Source: a virus
Strand: one strand, 5' to 3'
Virus record (IMG/VR): IMGVR_UViG_3300013126_003081
Location: 1 to 33,080 of that record
Length of the DNA stretch: 33,080 nucleotides
The position numbers and the translations under genes are program-made. Positions 6,963-14,367 of this stretch are shown here, one piece after another. How positions within the stretch are numbered: position 1 is the first letter of the stretch; every line of letters starts with the position of its first letter. The notes under the pieces are model-generated. The model was not told the origin of the DNA. It did not search any database and saw nothing but the letters and a program-made list of their open reading frames with translations.

Positions 6963-8777
6963 ATGGCCGATAATAATCTCACAGTATTTCAGAAATTAAC
7001 AAGAGTATTTGGTTTTCCGGGTAGAACAAAACCCGAGAATGCACCCTCTTTCAATTTCTCAAAAGATGAACTTTTAAAAACCGATAGTAGAGAAGAATAT
7101 GAAAAGGCAATGTTACAAGCTCAACAAAGTCAGTACATTGCAGATAAGTGGACAAAATTAGACCAATCTCTTTATAATCAATCGGTATATTACGAACCAA
7201 ACAGACTAGCGGCATATTATGATTATGAATCTATGGAGTTCACTCCTGAAATATCTGCGTCTCTCGATATATATGCAGAAGAATCAACTACATTATCCGA
7301 AAAAGGTGAAATTCTAACAATATATTCTGAATCAGATAGAGTTAAAAATATTTTAGAAGATTTGTTTAAAGAAAAATTAGATATCAATACTAACCTTCAA
7401 ATGTGGGCTCGTGGTTTGTGTAAATACGGAGATAACTTTGTTTATTTAAAAGTGGACCCCGAAAAAGGTATTGTCGGTTGTCAACAATTACCAAATATTG
7501 AAATTGAGAGAATTGAAGGTGCATCAACAAAAACACCAGGTAATGAAAAAGATTTAAAATTACCGTCGAGAGAATTGAGATTCCAATGGAAAAATAAAGA
7601 AATGGAATTTCAATCTTGGGAAATTGCACATTTTAGATTGTTAGGTGACGACAGAAAACTTCCATATGGTACTTCAATGTTAGATAAGATAAGAAGAATA
7701 TGGAAACAACTTCTTTTAGCGGAGGACGCTATGTTAATCTACAGAACATCAAGAGCACCGGAAAGAAGGGTGTTTAAAGTATTTGTTGGTAACATGGATG
7801 ACAAAGATATCGAGGCTTATGTACAAAGAGTTGCAAATAAATTTAAAAGAGACCAAATAGCGGACCCAAGAAATGGACAAGTTGATATGAGATATAATCA
7901 AATGGCGGTTGACCAAGATTATTTTATACCTGTTCGTGACCCCTCACAAACTAACCCAATTGAAACATTGGCTGGTGCACAAAACTTGGGTGAAATTGCG
8001 GATATTGAATACATTCAAAAGAAATTATTAGCGGCTTTAAGAATTCCTAAAGCATTCTTAGGTTTTGAAGAAGTTGTGGGTGAAGGTAAAACTTTAGCCT
8101 TAATGGATATTCGTTTCGCAAGAACAATTAATAGAATACAAAAATCATTAATTCAGGAACTAAATAAGATTGCTTTAATTCATCTTTATCTATCTGGACT
8201 TGAGGATGAGTTAGGTAATTTCTCATTGTCTTTAACTAACCCATCGGCCCAATCTGATTTATTAAGAATTGAACAATGGAAAGAAAAGGTTACTCTTTAT
8301 AAAGATGCAACATCCGATCAATCTCAAGTTGGTATTCTTCCTGTATCACATACATGGGCTAAGAAAAATATCCTTGGTATGAGTGATAGTGAAGTTATTC
8401 TTGATTTACAACAACAAAGACTTGAAAGAGCAATGGGATTTGAATTACAGAATACTCAGAATGTTATTAAGCGTTCCGGTGTGTTTGACGATGTCGATGC
8501 AAAATATGGTATATCTGAAGATGAGAGAAAGGCCGCAGAAGAAAGTGGACAAACCGCATCAGCCGGAGGAGATATGGGTGGAGCAATGGGAGGATCACCA
8601 CCTTCACCAGAATCAGCGGCGGGAGGATCGGAACCACTAAGTGAAAGTAGGAAATCAAAAATATTGGGTATGTTGGGTGAAGAAAAATTAGATTTTAATG
8701 ATTTATTTGACATGAACAAAGCACAACAGAATATTTATGAAATAGAAAATAAAATAAAAGACATTTTAAACGATTAA
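6963..8777 (+). CDS. Portal protein (T4 gp20-like)
   Basis: Forms the dodecameric head vertex through which DNA enters and to which the neck attaches. It is 604 aa, compared with 524 in T4. The N-terminal region contains AAYYDYESMEFTPEISASLD (about 81-100), the usual gp20 signature of a tyrosine-rich stretch followed by a helix. A long alpha/beta core follows, including PYGTSMLDKIRRIWKQL (about 236-252) and the stem/clip-like region. The C-terminus has a Gly/Met/Pro-rich linker (about 530-560) and a charged helical tail, which accounts for part of the extra length. It is followed after 2 nt by the helical core candidate. Confidence 0.93.
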   Translation: MADNNLTVFQKLTRVFGFPGRTKPENAPSFNFSKDELLKTDSREEYEKAMLQAQQSQYIADKWTKLDQSLYNQSVYYEPNRLAAYYDYESMEFTPEISASLDIYAEESTTLSEKGEILTIYSESDRVKNILEDLFKEKLDINTNLQMWARGLCKYGDNFVYLKVDPEKGIVGCQQLPNIEIERIEGASTKTPGNEKDLKLPSRELRFQWKNKEMEFQSWEIAHFRLLGDDRKLPYGTSMLDKIRRIWKQLLLAEDAMLIYRTSRAPERRVFKVFVGNMDDKDIEAYVQRVANKFKRDQIADPRNGQVDMRYNQMAVDQDYFIPVRDPSQTNPIETLAGAQNLGEIADIEYIQKKLLAALRIPKAFLGFEEVVGEGKTLALMDIRFARTINRIQKSLIQELNKIALIHLYLSGLEDELGNFSLSLTNPSAQSDLLRIEQWKEKVTLYKDATSDQSQVGILPVSHTWAKKNILGMSDSEVILDLQQQRLERAMGFELQNTQNVIKRSGVFDDVDAKYGISEDERKAAEESGQTASAGGDMGGAMGGSPPSPESAAGGSEPLSESRKSKILGMLGEEKLDFNDLFDMNKAQQNIYEIENKIKDILND

Positions 8778-8779
8778 AA

Positions 8780-9517
8780 ATGAACAGTTTCGGAAAAATA
8801 AAAACAAAAATATTAGGTAAATTAACAGAATCCTATTCATCAAAGAATAAAACTGAGATGAAGAAAATCCTTAAAACAATAAAAGAAAATGAAGACTTTA
8901 AGGATATGTATCTTTTTTACGAGGAAGTTGAAAACAAGTATTTTGATGATAAGGACGTTGCCAAGTTATTTGTTGAGGAACTATCATCAGTGTTAAAGGT
9001 TAAATCAAAAAAAATTAAAGACTTTTGTAAGTCTTTGAATGAAACACTAAAAGATGTGGATGTTCAGGATAATGATTTATATTCAGTATTAGACCAATTA
9101 TCAGAAGAAGATACATTGAATAACTTAGATAAAAAAGTTATTGCAAAAAAGAAATTATACGAACATTTAATAACTAAGAAAGAGATTAAAGAATCCGATA
9201 AGGTTTTACATACACAGAATGAAAACCTCTTACATGCTGTTTTGGTGAATAATTTTAACGTTCTATATAATAACAATTTAAGTGAAGAACAGAAACAAAC
9301 TTTAAAAGATATATTATCAATTCCAACAAATGACCTCGAATATAAAACTAATGAGTTAAAAGAATCTTTGATAAAAAAAATAGACTCATTGTTAATAGAA
9401 TCATCTGACGAAGAGATGAAATATAAATTAAGTAATGTCAAAGATGAGGTAAACAGTAAGAAGTCCTCGAGAATTAATTACTATAGATTAGTAGAATTAA
9501 AAAATGGTCTTGATTAG
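8780..9517 (+). CDS. Helical Lys/Glu-rich protein, prohead-core candidate
   Basis: A 245-aa, almost entirely alpha-helical protein rich in Lys, Glu, Asp, Leu and Ser, with no recognised domain. Its place between portal and prohead protease corresponds to T4 gp67/gp68 (small prohead core proteins), and composition fits, but sequence identity is not claimed. The last five codons, KNGLD, and the TAG stop lie inside a palindrome (9500-9531) that encodes the same KNGLD on the other strand for bS21. The two genes overlap tail to tail by 4 nt (9514-9517). Confidence 0.65.
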   Translation: MNSFGKIKTKILGKLTESYSSKNKTEMKKILKTIKENEDFKDMYLFYEEVENKYFDDKDVAKLFVEELSSVLKVKSKKIKDFCKSLNETLKDVDVQDNDLYSVLDQLSEEDTLNNLDKKVIAKKKLYEHLITKKEIKESDKVLHTQNENLLHAVLVNNFNVLYNNNLSEEQKQTLKDILSIPTNDLEYKTNELKESLIKKIDSLLIESSDEEMKYKLSNVKDEVNSKKSSRINYYRLVELKNGLD

Positions 9518-9531
9518 TCAAGACCATTTTT
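9500..9531. terminator. Bidirectional terminator encoding both gene ends
   Basis: AAAAATGGTCTTGA (9500-9513), loop TTAG (9514-9517), TCAAGACCATTTTT (9518-9531): a perfect 14-bp stem with T-rich flanks in both directions. The stop codons of both convergent genes (TAG at 9515-9517 plus, TAA at 9516-9514 minus) lie in the loop. Confidence 0.9.
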
Positions 9532-9699
9532 GATTTTTTCAACATATTGAGCTTTCATTATTTCTTCCCTTCTTTTTACTGAAGGTTTTACAAATTCTTG
9601 TCTCTCTCTGAGTTTTTGAATTTGTTTTGTCTTTTGAACTTTACTCTTATAAAGTTTCAAAGCGTACTCAATACTTTTATCGACGTTTACTATTAACAT
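9514..9699 (-). CDS. rpsU: Ribosomal protein bS21, phage-encoded
   Basis: A 61-aa protein matching bS21 along its full length. It has the start MLIVNV, the helix SIEYALKLYKSK (9-20), then LRERQEFVKPSVKRR (30-44) and an ending helix EEIMKAQYVEKIK. bS21 is a small-subunit protein near the 3' end of 16S rRNA. In flavobacteria it forms part of the pocket that sequesters the anti-Shine-Dalgarno. Y52 aligns by eye with the tyrosine implicated there. Phage bS21 genes are known in environmental phages. The gene is inverted inside the late head module, with its own host-type promoter and a terminator, like a moron. Its leader has no Shine-Dalgarno. Confidence 0.93.
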   Translation of the reverse strand: MLIVNVDKSIEYALKLYKSKVQKTKQIQKLRERQEFVKPSVKRREEIMKAQYVEKIKNGLD

Positions 9700-9716
9700 A
9701 ATATATAAGTATATTA

Positions 9717-9747
9717 AAAATATACTGAAAATATTTTTTATTTCAAA
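9717..9747 (-). promoter_or_regulatory. Bacteroidota-type promoter of phage bS21
   Basis: Read on the minus strand: TTTG (9747-9744), a 19-nt spacer, TATATTTT (9724-9717; 7 of 8 to TAnnTTTG), then 17 nt to the ATG at 9699. This is a close match to the host housekeeping promoter in both boxes and spacing. The 103-nt gap to the next gene (9700-9802) otherwise holds only A/T-rich sequence. Confidence 0.6.
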
Positions 9748-9802
9748 TAATTTTATTTATTTTTTATTTACACCATAAAATTATGAAATATGTAATAAAG
9801 TA

Positions 9803-10228
9803 ATGAAAAACGGAAAGTACATCTCATTAGGAGATTACAGGAATGTTAAAATTGGATATGGTACAGTAGATTTTAAAAATTTAAAAACAATATATCTAAA
9901 ACTTAATTCTTGGGTTCAACCAGAAAACAATGAAGACGATTTTGACTATCTAATAAACAAAACAAGAAGAACAATTAAAGAGATGGTTTATAATTTAAAA
10001 AACGAAAATTTTAAACCGCAATGTATTGTGGATTTAGACATAAAGACGAGAGGTATAAAGATTGAAAAAAGATCTTTTATGAATTTAGAGGTCACTTTGT
10101 TTATTGAAAAGCAATTTGATGTTAAATCAAAAAATACCAAATCATTAGTCAAGGACATTATTGAAAGGATAGTAGAAACGGGTTTATCTGATAAAAACTT
10201 ATTCAACTTTAATAAAAACAAAAAATAA
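9803..10228 (+). CDS. Conserved hypothetical protein in head module, 141 aa
   Basis: A mixed alpha/beta protein with no recognised domain. It has a basic N-terminus and an antiparallel-looking strand pair (IVDLDIKTRGIKIEKRSFMNLEVTL, about 75-99, described by position), and a charged helical C-terminus. It lies between bS21 and the prohead protease. A six-codon reading frame (9783-9803, MKYVIK) ends in a TAATG that overlaps this start, which could couple translation. A TATTTATT at 9754-9761 is a weak promoter candidate, with 41 nt to the start. Position suggests a virion-assembly role, but nothing more can be said. Confidence 0.6.
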   Translation: MKNGKYISLGDYRNVKIGYGTVDFKNLKTIYLKLNSWVQPENNEDDFDYLINKTRRTIKEMVYNLKNENFKPQCIVDLDIKTRGIKIEKRSFMNLEVTLFIEKQFDVKSKNTKSLVKDIIERIVETGLSDKNLFNFNKNKK

Positions 10229-10242
10229 CTTATATATCGATG

Positions 10243-10250
10243 TATTTATA
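10243..10250 (+). promoter_or_regulatory. Putative late promoter of prohead protease (TATTTATA)
   Basis: TATTTATA in the context TATATCGATGTATTTATA, very like the element at 1578-1585. It leaves 20 nt to the ATG at 10271. Confidence 0.6.
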
Positions 10251-10270
10251 TAGTATAATTAATTATATAA

Positions 10271-10954
10271 ATGAAGATATTAGGACCAAATGAAACCGGC
10301 AAAGGAATTTTGATTGAGTATGATGCCGGTCATGTTTCACCTGACGATAATAAGAAAATTATTTCTGAAATGAAGAATATGGACTTCTCTGAAGACCTTA
10401 TTCTTTATGCTGTTTTACAAAAATACGATACCCCAAACAAAAATGGGAGAATATATCCTGAGATTATTCTTAAAAGAGAAAATGAAAAATACCAAAATAT
10501 TATTAAAAAGGGAGGGGCTCTTAATGAATTAAATCACCCATCATCTTCACTAATTGATCTCGATAGGGTTTCTCATTCTATTATGGAAACTTGGTGGGAT
10601 GGTAAAATGTTAATGGGTAAAATTAAATTGTTTACATCACCTGGTTGGAAAAAAATGGGTATAGTATCTACTAAAGGTGATCAAGCGGCCATGTTGATAA
10701 TGAATGGTGCTACATTGGGTATTTCCTCTCGTGGTGTGGGTTCTTTAAAAAACGTAAAAGGTCAAAATGTTGTACAAGAAGATTTTGAATTGGTGTGTTT
10801 TGATTTAGTTTCTTCACCGTCCACACCGGGTGCTTATATTTTTTTAGACCCATCTGAAAGAGACCAATACCAAGAATCCTTAGAAGAAAAACCAATTGTT
10901 GACAATAGAATGAGAAAACTTATGGGAAATTTAGATAGATTTTTATCTAAATAA
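10271..10954 (+). CDS. Prohead core protease (T4 gp21-like)
   Basis: Serine protease that degrades the scaffold and trims the capsid protein during head maturation. It is 227 aa, close to T4 gp21 (212). The family motifs are visible: NGRIYP (59-63 region), ELNHP with the probable catalytic H89, and GISSRGVG (150-157) with the probable nucleophile S152 or S153. The fold is the one shared by herpesvirus assemblins and T4 gp21 (from family knowledge). It precedes the scaffold and capsid genes, the usual T4 order 21-22-23. The C-terminus (about 195-227) is charged, as expected of a self-cleaved tail. Confidence 0.95.
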   Translation: MKILGPNETGKGILIEYDAGHVSPDDNKKIISEMKNMDFSEDLILYAVLQKYDTPNKNGRIYPEIILKRENEKYQNIIKKGGALNELNHPSSSLIDLDRVSHSIMETWWDGKMLMGKIKLFTSPGWKKMGIVSTKGDQAAMLIMNGATLGISSRGVGSLKNVKGQNVVQEDFELVCFDLVSSPSTPGAYIFLDPSERDQYQESLEEKPIVDNRMRKLMGNLDRFLSK

Positions 10955-11008
10955 AAAGTTTTATTCTGTTTTTAATAATAACAGCTCGATTTTTTTATAA
11001 AATCATAA

Positions 11009-11016
11009 TATTTATA
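11009..11016 (+). promoter_or_regulatory. Putative late promoter of scaffold/capsid (TATTTATA)
   Basis: TATTTATA with 19 nt to the scaffold ATG at 11036. The capsid gene has no motif of its own in its 30-nt leader, so scaffold and capsid probably share this promoter. The rest of the 81-nt gap (10955-11035) is A/T-rich, with at most a very weak hairpin. Confidence 0.6.
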
Positions 11017-11035
11017 AGATAATAAAACAAATCAA

Positions 11036-12208
11036 ATGACTGAAAAATCAATTTTAGAACAAGCGTTACTTCAAGTACAAACACTTGAAGAAGCAGTTAA
11101 GCAAAATGCAAAAGGTATACTTGCTTCTACTATGAAGGAAGAACTTAATGAATTGCTGAAAGAGTCAGAAGAAGAGGGTCAAAAAGACGAAGAGGTGTCT
11201 GAGGGGGATGTTCCTCCTATGAAAGACGTTAAAGAGTCCGATGAACCTAAAGAAGAGGAAAAAGATGTGTCTGAACAACCTGAAGACGAATCTGATGATG
11301 AAGAATCTGAAGATGAGGCTGGGGATGATGAAGAAAATATAGACGACCTCGATAATGAAGATCCAATGAAAGGTATCGATTCTATGGACTCAGAAGATGG
11401 TGAAGAAATGCCAGAACCATCTGATGATATGGGTATGGGAGATATGCCATCTGATGATGACGATGTTATGGATATGACAGGTGCATCTGACGATGAAGTA
11501 TTAAAAGTATTCAAGGCAATGAAACCAGAAGATGGTATTGTTGTTAAGAAAGACGGAGACGATATTGAATTGGACATGAATGGTGATGAGTATATCATTA
11601 AACTTGACGAAGAAGGTGATTCTGAGGTTGAAGAAGAAGTAAAAGCCGATGAAGAAGCAATCTATGAAATCGAGTTAGATGAAGAAGATTCTGAAGGAGA
11701 AACATCTGAAGGTGAAGAACCAAAAGAAGTGGAAGCAACAGAAGCGGCTAGAACATTCGCTAACGACGTAAGAAAACCTGCGAACCAAGGTAAAAAATAC
11801 AAATCTGGTCGTAAGGAAATGAACGAAGAAGTTGAAACTTTGAAAAAACAAAACTCTGAATATAAGAAAGCGTTAGTATTATTCAAAGAGAAACTTAATG
11901 AAGTTGCAGTGTTTAACGCAAATCTTGCGTATGCTACTCGTTTATTCACCGAACATTCGACAACAAAACAGGAGAAATTGAATATTCTTAAGAGATTTGA
12001 TTCAGTTTCAACTATGAATGAATCTAAAGGTTTGTTCAACACAATCAAAACTGAATTAAACACAAAAAAATCAGTTACTGAGAGTGTAGTTGAGAAAATC
12101 TCTTCAACTCCTCAAACATCAAGTTCTCAAGAAGTATTGGCGGAATCAAAAGCATATGAGAATCCACAATTCAAGAGAATGAAAGATTTGATGAGTAAAA
12201 TAAAATAA
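11036..12208 (+). CDS. Prohead core scaffold protein (T4 gp22-like)
   Basis: Internal scaffold around which the capsid assembles and which the gp21-type protease then destroys. It is 390 aa, longer than T4 gp22 (about 270). The added length is a highly acidic Asp/Glu/Ser/Met domain (about residues 45-240). The N-terminal helix (1-45) is mixed charge. The C-terminal third (about 260-390) is coiled-coil-like, with EEVETLKKQNSEYKKALVLF (about 262-281) followed by LNEVAVFNANLAYATRLF, which resembles the conserved part of gp22. Its position directly before the capsid gene supports the call. The antisense strand of the acidic domain gives long serine-rich open frames that are not genes. Confidence 0.88.
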   Translation: MTEKSILEQALLQVQTLEEAVKQNAKGILASTMKEELNELLKESEEEGQKDEEVSEGDVPPMKDVKESDEPKEEEKDVSEQPEDESDDEESEDEAGDDEENIDDLDNEDPMKGIDSMDSEDGEEMPEPSDDMGMGDMPSDDDDVMDMTGASDDEVLKVFKAMKPEDGIVVKKDGDDIELDMNGDEYIIKLDEEGDSEVEEEVKADEEAIYEIELDEEDSEGETSEGEEPKEVEATEAARTFANDVRKPANQGKKYKSGRKEMNEEVETLKKQNSEYKKALVLFKEKLNEVAVFNANLAYATRLFTEHSTTKQEKLNILKRFDSVSTMNESKGLFNTIKTELNTKKSVTESVVEKISSTPQTSSSQEVLAESKAYENPQFKRMKDLMSKIK

Positions 12209-12238
12209 TAAAAAATAAAAAAACCAAAAAATACAAAA

Positions 12239-13966
12239 ATGGGAGCATTATTAGAATCAGGTATGGTTGGTAACATCGGTCTTAAGCACCTTCGTGTTAT
12301 CAAAGAAGATACCATTAAAAAATGGGATGACCTCGGATTCCTTGAAGGATTAGAGGGTCACCAAAAAGATAACATCGCACAGTTGTATGAAAACCAAGCG
12401 TCTTATTTAATCAACGAAGCAGCAGTTTCTGATGCTAGTGGTTCTTTCGAGACAGTGGTATTCCCAATCATCCGTCGTGTTTTCTCTAAGTTGTTAGCAA
12501 ACGACATCGTATCAGTACAAGCAATGAACTTACCAATCGGTAAATTGTTCTATTTTGTACCTAAAATTCAGGAAAGAAGCAGTGGAGCACACTATGCACC
12601 ATTCGGATATCCTAACACAACCGACGCAGTAACTGCAGGTTATAACTCAGAACCAAGAAGTCTTTATGATCGTTTCTACGAAGGTGGTGACGACGCAGAC
12701 CAAGGTTTGTTCGATTACTCAAAAGGAGCTTTCAGTTCAATCTCTTTAACTGGTACTTCTCTTCACTCATTCTCAAATGGTGATGCTGGTGCAGCTGTTG
12801 TTCATGCAACAGGTAGCACTTTATCAAGTGTAATCTTGAAAGTAACTGGTTTTACAAAAACCGGTCAAGGTAAATTAAGTGGTGCAAACGGTAATGAAAT
12901 GGATACTGAAGAGTTCTTAGCTTCATTACAAGTTTCTTCTGCACAAGTTCAGTCTGGTGCTTCTTTACCATTCAATATCGTAACTCAAAAATACGGTAAA
13001 GGTATTGTTGAGTATGGTCAAAAAGGTGGTTCAGGTCTAAGCAGATTTGATGACATTTGTGATGAAGAAGGTGCAATCTATTTAAACATAGACCTTCAAA
13101 CCTATTCTTCAAGTGCAGGTTTCTCAGACCATACAGTTGCAGGTTCAACACTAATTGGTGCTGACTTCGTAATTACTTATCGTCAATACGAAACACTTGA
13201 GTTTGAAGAAGAAATCGGTGAAGTATCTTTCGACTTATCTTCTGTAACAGTATCTGTTACTGAAAGAAAGTTAAGAGCTAGCTGGTCTCCTGAATTGGCT
13301 CAAGACGTAAGTGCATTCCACAACATCGACGCTGAAGCTGAGTTAACTGCATTGTTATCTGAGCAAATCGCGGCTGAGGTTGACCGTGAAATCTTACGTG
13401 ATTTAAGAAAAGGTGCCGCTTGGAAAGCTAAGTGGGACTATAATGAGTGGAAATACGGTGGTGCTTCTGGTGCTACTTTAGTAGGTTACACTCAAAAAGA
13501 CTGGAACCAAACGTTAATCACTAAGATTAACCAAGTTTCAGCTCAAATCCATAAAACTACTTTGAGAGGTGGTGCTAACTGGATCGTTTGTTCTTCAGAA
13601 GTATCTGCAGTATTCGATGATTTAGAGTATTTCCACGTATCAAACGCTCATCCTGAGCAAGATCAGTACAACATGGGTATTGAGAAAATTGGTTCAATTG
13701 CAGGTAGATATCAAGTTTATCGTGATCCTTACTTCCCATCTGGTAAAATCCTTATCGGTCACAAAGGTAAGTCATTGTTAGACGCTGGTTACATTTACGC
13801 ACCGTATGTGCCTTTACAATTGACTCCAACAATGTATAATCCTTTCAACTTCACTCCAATCAAGGGTATCATGACTAGATACGCTAAGAAGATGGTTAAC
13901 AACCGTTACTTTGGTGTGATTGATGTAAAAGGTTTGACTACATTCAGTTTGGACACTTTAAGATAA
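12239..13966 (+). CDS. Major capsid protein (T4 gp23-like)
   Basis: Forms the hexamers of the head shell. It is 575 aa, longer than T4 gp23 (521). The N-terminal part carries LLENQ-like LYENQASYLINEAA (about 49-62). It is followed by the conserved stretch FPIIRRVFSKLLANDIVSVQ and MNLPIGKLFYF (about 80-111), which match the gp23 family pattern. The N-terminus before about residue 60 is likely the prodomain removed by the protease. Residues 150-300 include a Gly/Ser-rich insertion, perhaps an extra surface domain. Codons are more often C-ending (AAC, GAC, TTC, ATC) and arginine is often CGT, unlike neighbours, as expected for very high expression. A strong terminator follows. Confidence 0.96.
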   Translation: MGALLESGMVGNIGLKHLRVIKEDTIKKWDDLGFLEGLEGHQKDNIAQLYENQASYLINEAAVSDASGSFETVVFPIIRRVFSKLLANDIVSVQAMNLPIGKLFYFVPKIQERSSGAHYAPFGYPNTTDAVTAGYNSEPRSLYDRFYEGGDDADQGLFDYSKGAFSSISLTGTSLHSFSNGDAGAAVVHATGSTLSSVILKVTGFTKTGQGKLSGANGNEMDTEEFLASLQVSSAQVQSGASLPFNIVTQKYGKGIVEYGQKGGSGLSRFDDICDEEGAIYLNIDLQTYSSSAGFSDHTVAGSTLIGADFVITYRQYETLEFEEEIGEVSFDLSSVTVSVTERKLRASWSPELAQDVSAFHNIDAEAELTALLSEQIAAEVDREILRDLRKGAAWKAKWDYNEWKYGGASGATLVGYTQKDWNQTLITKINQVSAQIHKTTLRGGANWIVCSSEVSAVFDDLEYFHVSNAHPEQDQYNMGIEKIGSIAGRYQVYRDPYFPSGKILIGHKGKSLLDAGYIYAPYVPLQLTPTMYNPFNFTPIKGIMTRYAKKMVNNRYFGVIDVKGLTTFSLDTLR

Positions 13967-13984
13967 TCATTGTCTTAATATATA

Positions 13985-14012
13985 AAAACCCTCGAGAAAT
14001 CGGGGGTTTTTT
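13985..14012 (+). terminator. Rho-independent terminator after major capsid
   Basis: AAAACCCTCG (13985-13994), loop AGAAAT, CGGGGGTTTT (14001-14010), T tract to 14012: a 10-bp stem with one T-G pair. It ends the head module. Confidence 0.92.
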
Positions 14013-14015
14013 ATT

Positions 14016-14047
14016 TTTGGTATATTCCAAATTATTCTTTATTTTTG
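14016..14047 (+). promoter_or_regulatory. Bacteroidota-type promoter of SAP/dCMP-deaminase operon
   Basis: TTTG (14016-14019), a 20-nt spacer, TATTTTTG (14040-14047; an exact TAnnTTTG). The ATG follows at 14053, so the mRNA may be leaderless. It lies directly behind the capsid terminator. Confidence 0.6.
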
Positions 14048-14052
14048 CTTCT

Positions 14053-14367
14053 ATGTCGGAAATAGATTATAGTAAACTAAGGTTAGATGTCCTTCAGAAA
14101 CTCATAAATCAAAGAGGTATTGAGTGTAAAATGAAAAAGGACGAAATGGTTAAAATGTTAATTCTATATGACGAGGGAAAATATCGTGAACCACAGAGAG
14201 AAACCATTTACATTAAAGATGGTGAAGGTTATAATGTAGGAATAGACTTGAGGAATAGAGAACATCTTTTACAAGTGAGTAGAATAATAGAAAAAAAAGA
14301 AGGTAAATCCTTAAATCGATACTCTGAAAATAGAGTTTGGTATTGGGTACCTAACAAATTGATATGA
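14053..14367 (+). CDS. SAP-like DNA-binding domain protein
   Basis: A 104-aa protein. Residues 6-44 (LRLDVLQKLINQRGIECKMK, then KDEMVKMLILYDEGKY) fit a SAP helix-extension-helix DNA-binding domain. A second small domain (about 60-104) has VGIDLRNREHLLQVSRIIEK and an aromatic end (VWYWVP). I start it at ATG 14053 because the in-frame TTG at 14017 overlaps the promoter and would add a hydrophobic extension (LFFIFA). Its stop overlaps the dCMP deaminase start (ATGA at 14364-14367). Transcription from a host-type promoter suggests early or middle expression. A role in DNA transactions is inferred. Confidence 0.72.
   Translation: MSEIDYSKLRLDVLQKLINQRGIECKMKKDEMVKMLILYDEGKYREPQRETIYIKDGEGYNVGIDLRNREHLLQVSRIIEKKEGKSLNRYSENRVWYWVPNKLI

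Noticed and set aside
9717-9747. Alternative reading of the bS21 promoter region as a late promoter
   Set aside because: No TATTTATA element faces the bS21 gene. Both boxes fit the host-type promoter better.
11179-11598. Long minus-strand open frame opposite the scaffold gene
   Set aside because: It is serine-rich only because the scaffold's Asp/Glu/Ser acidic codons read that way on the opposite strand. No promoter, no conserved motif.
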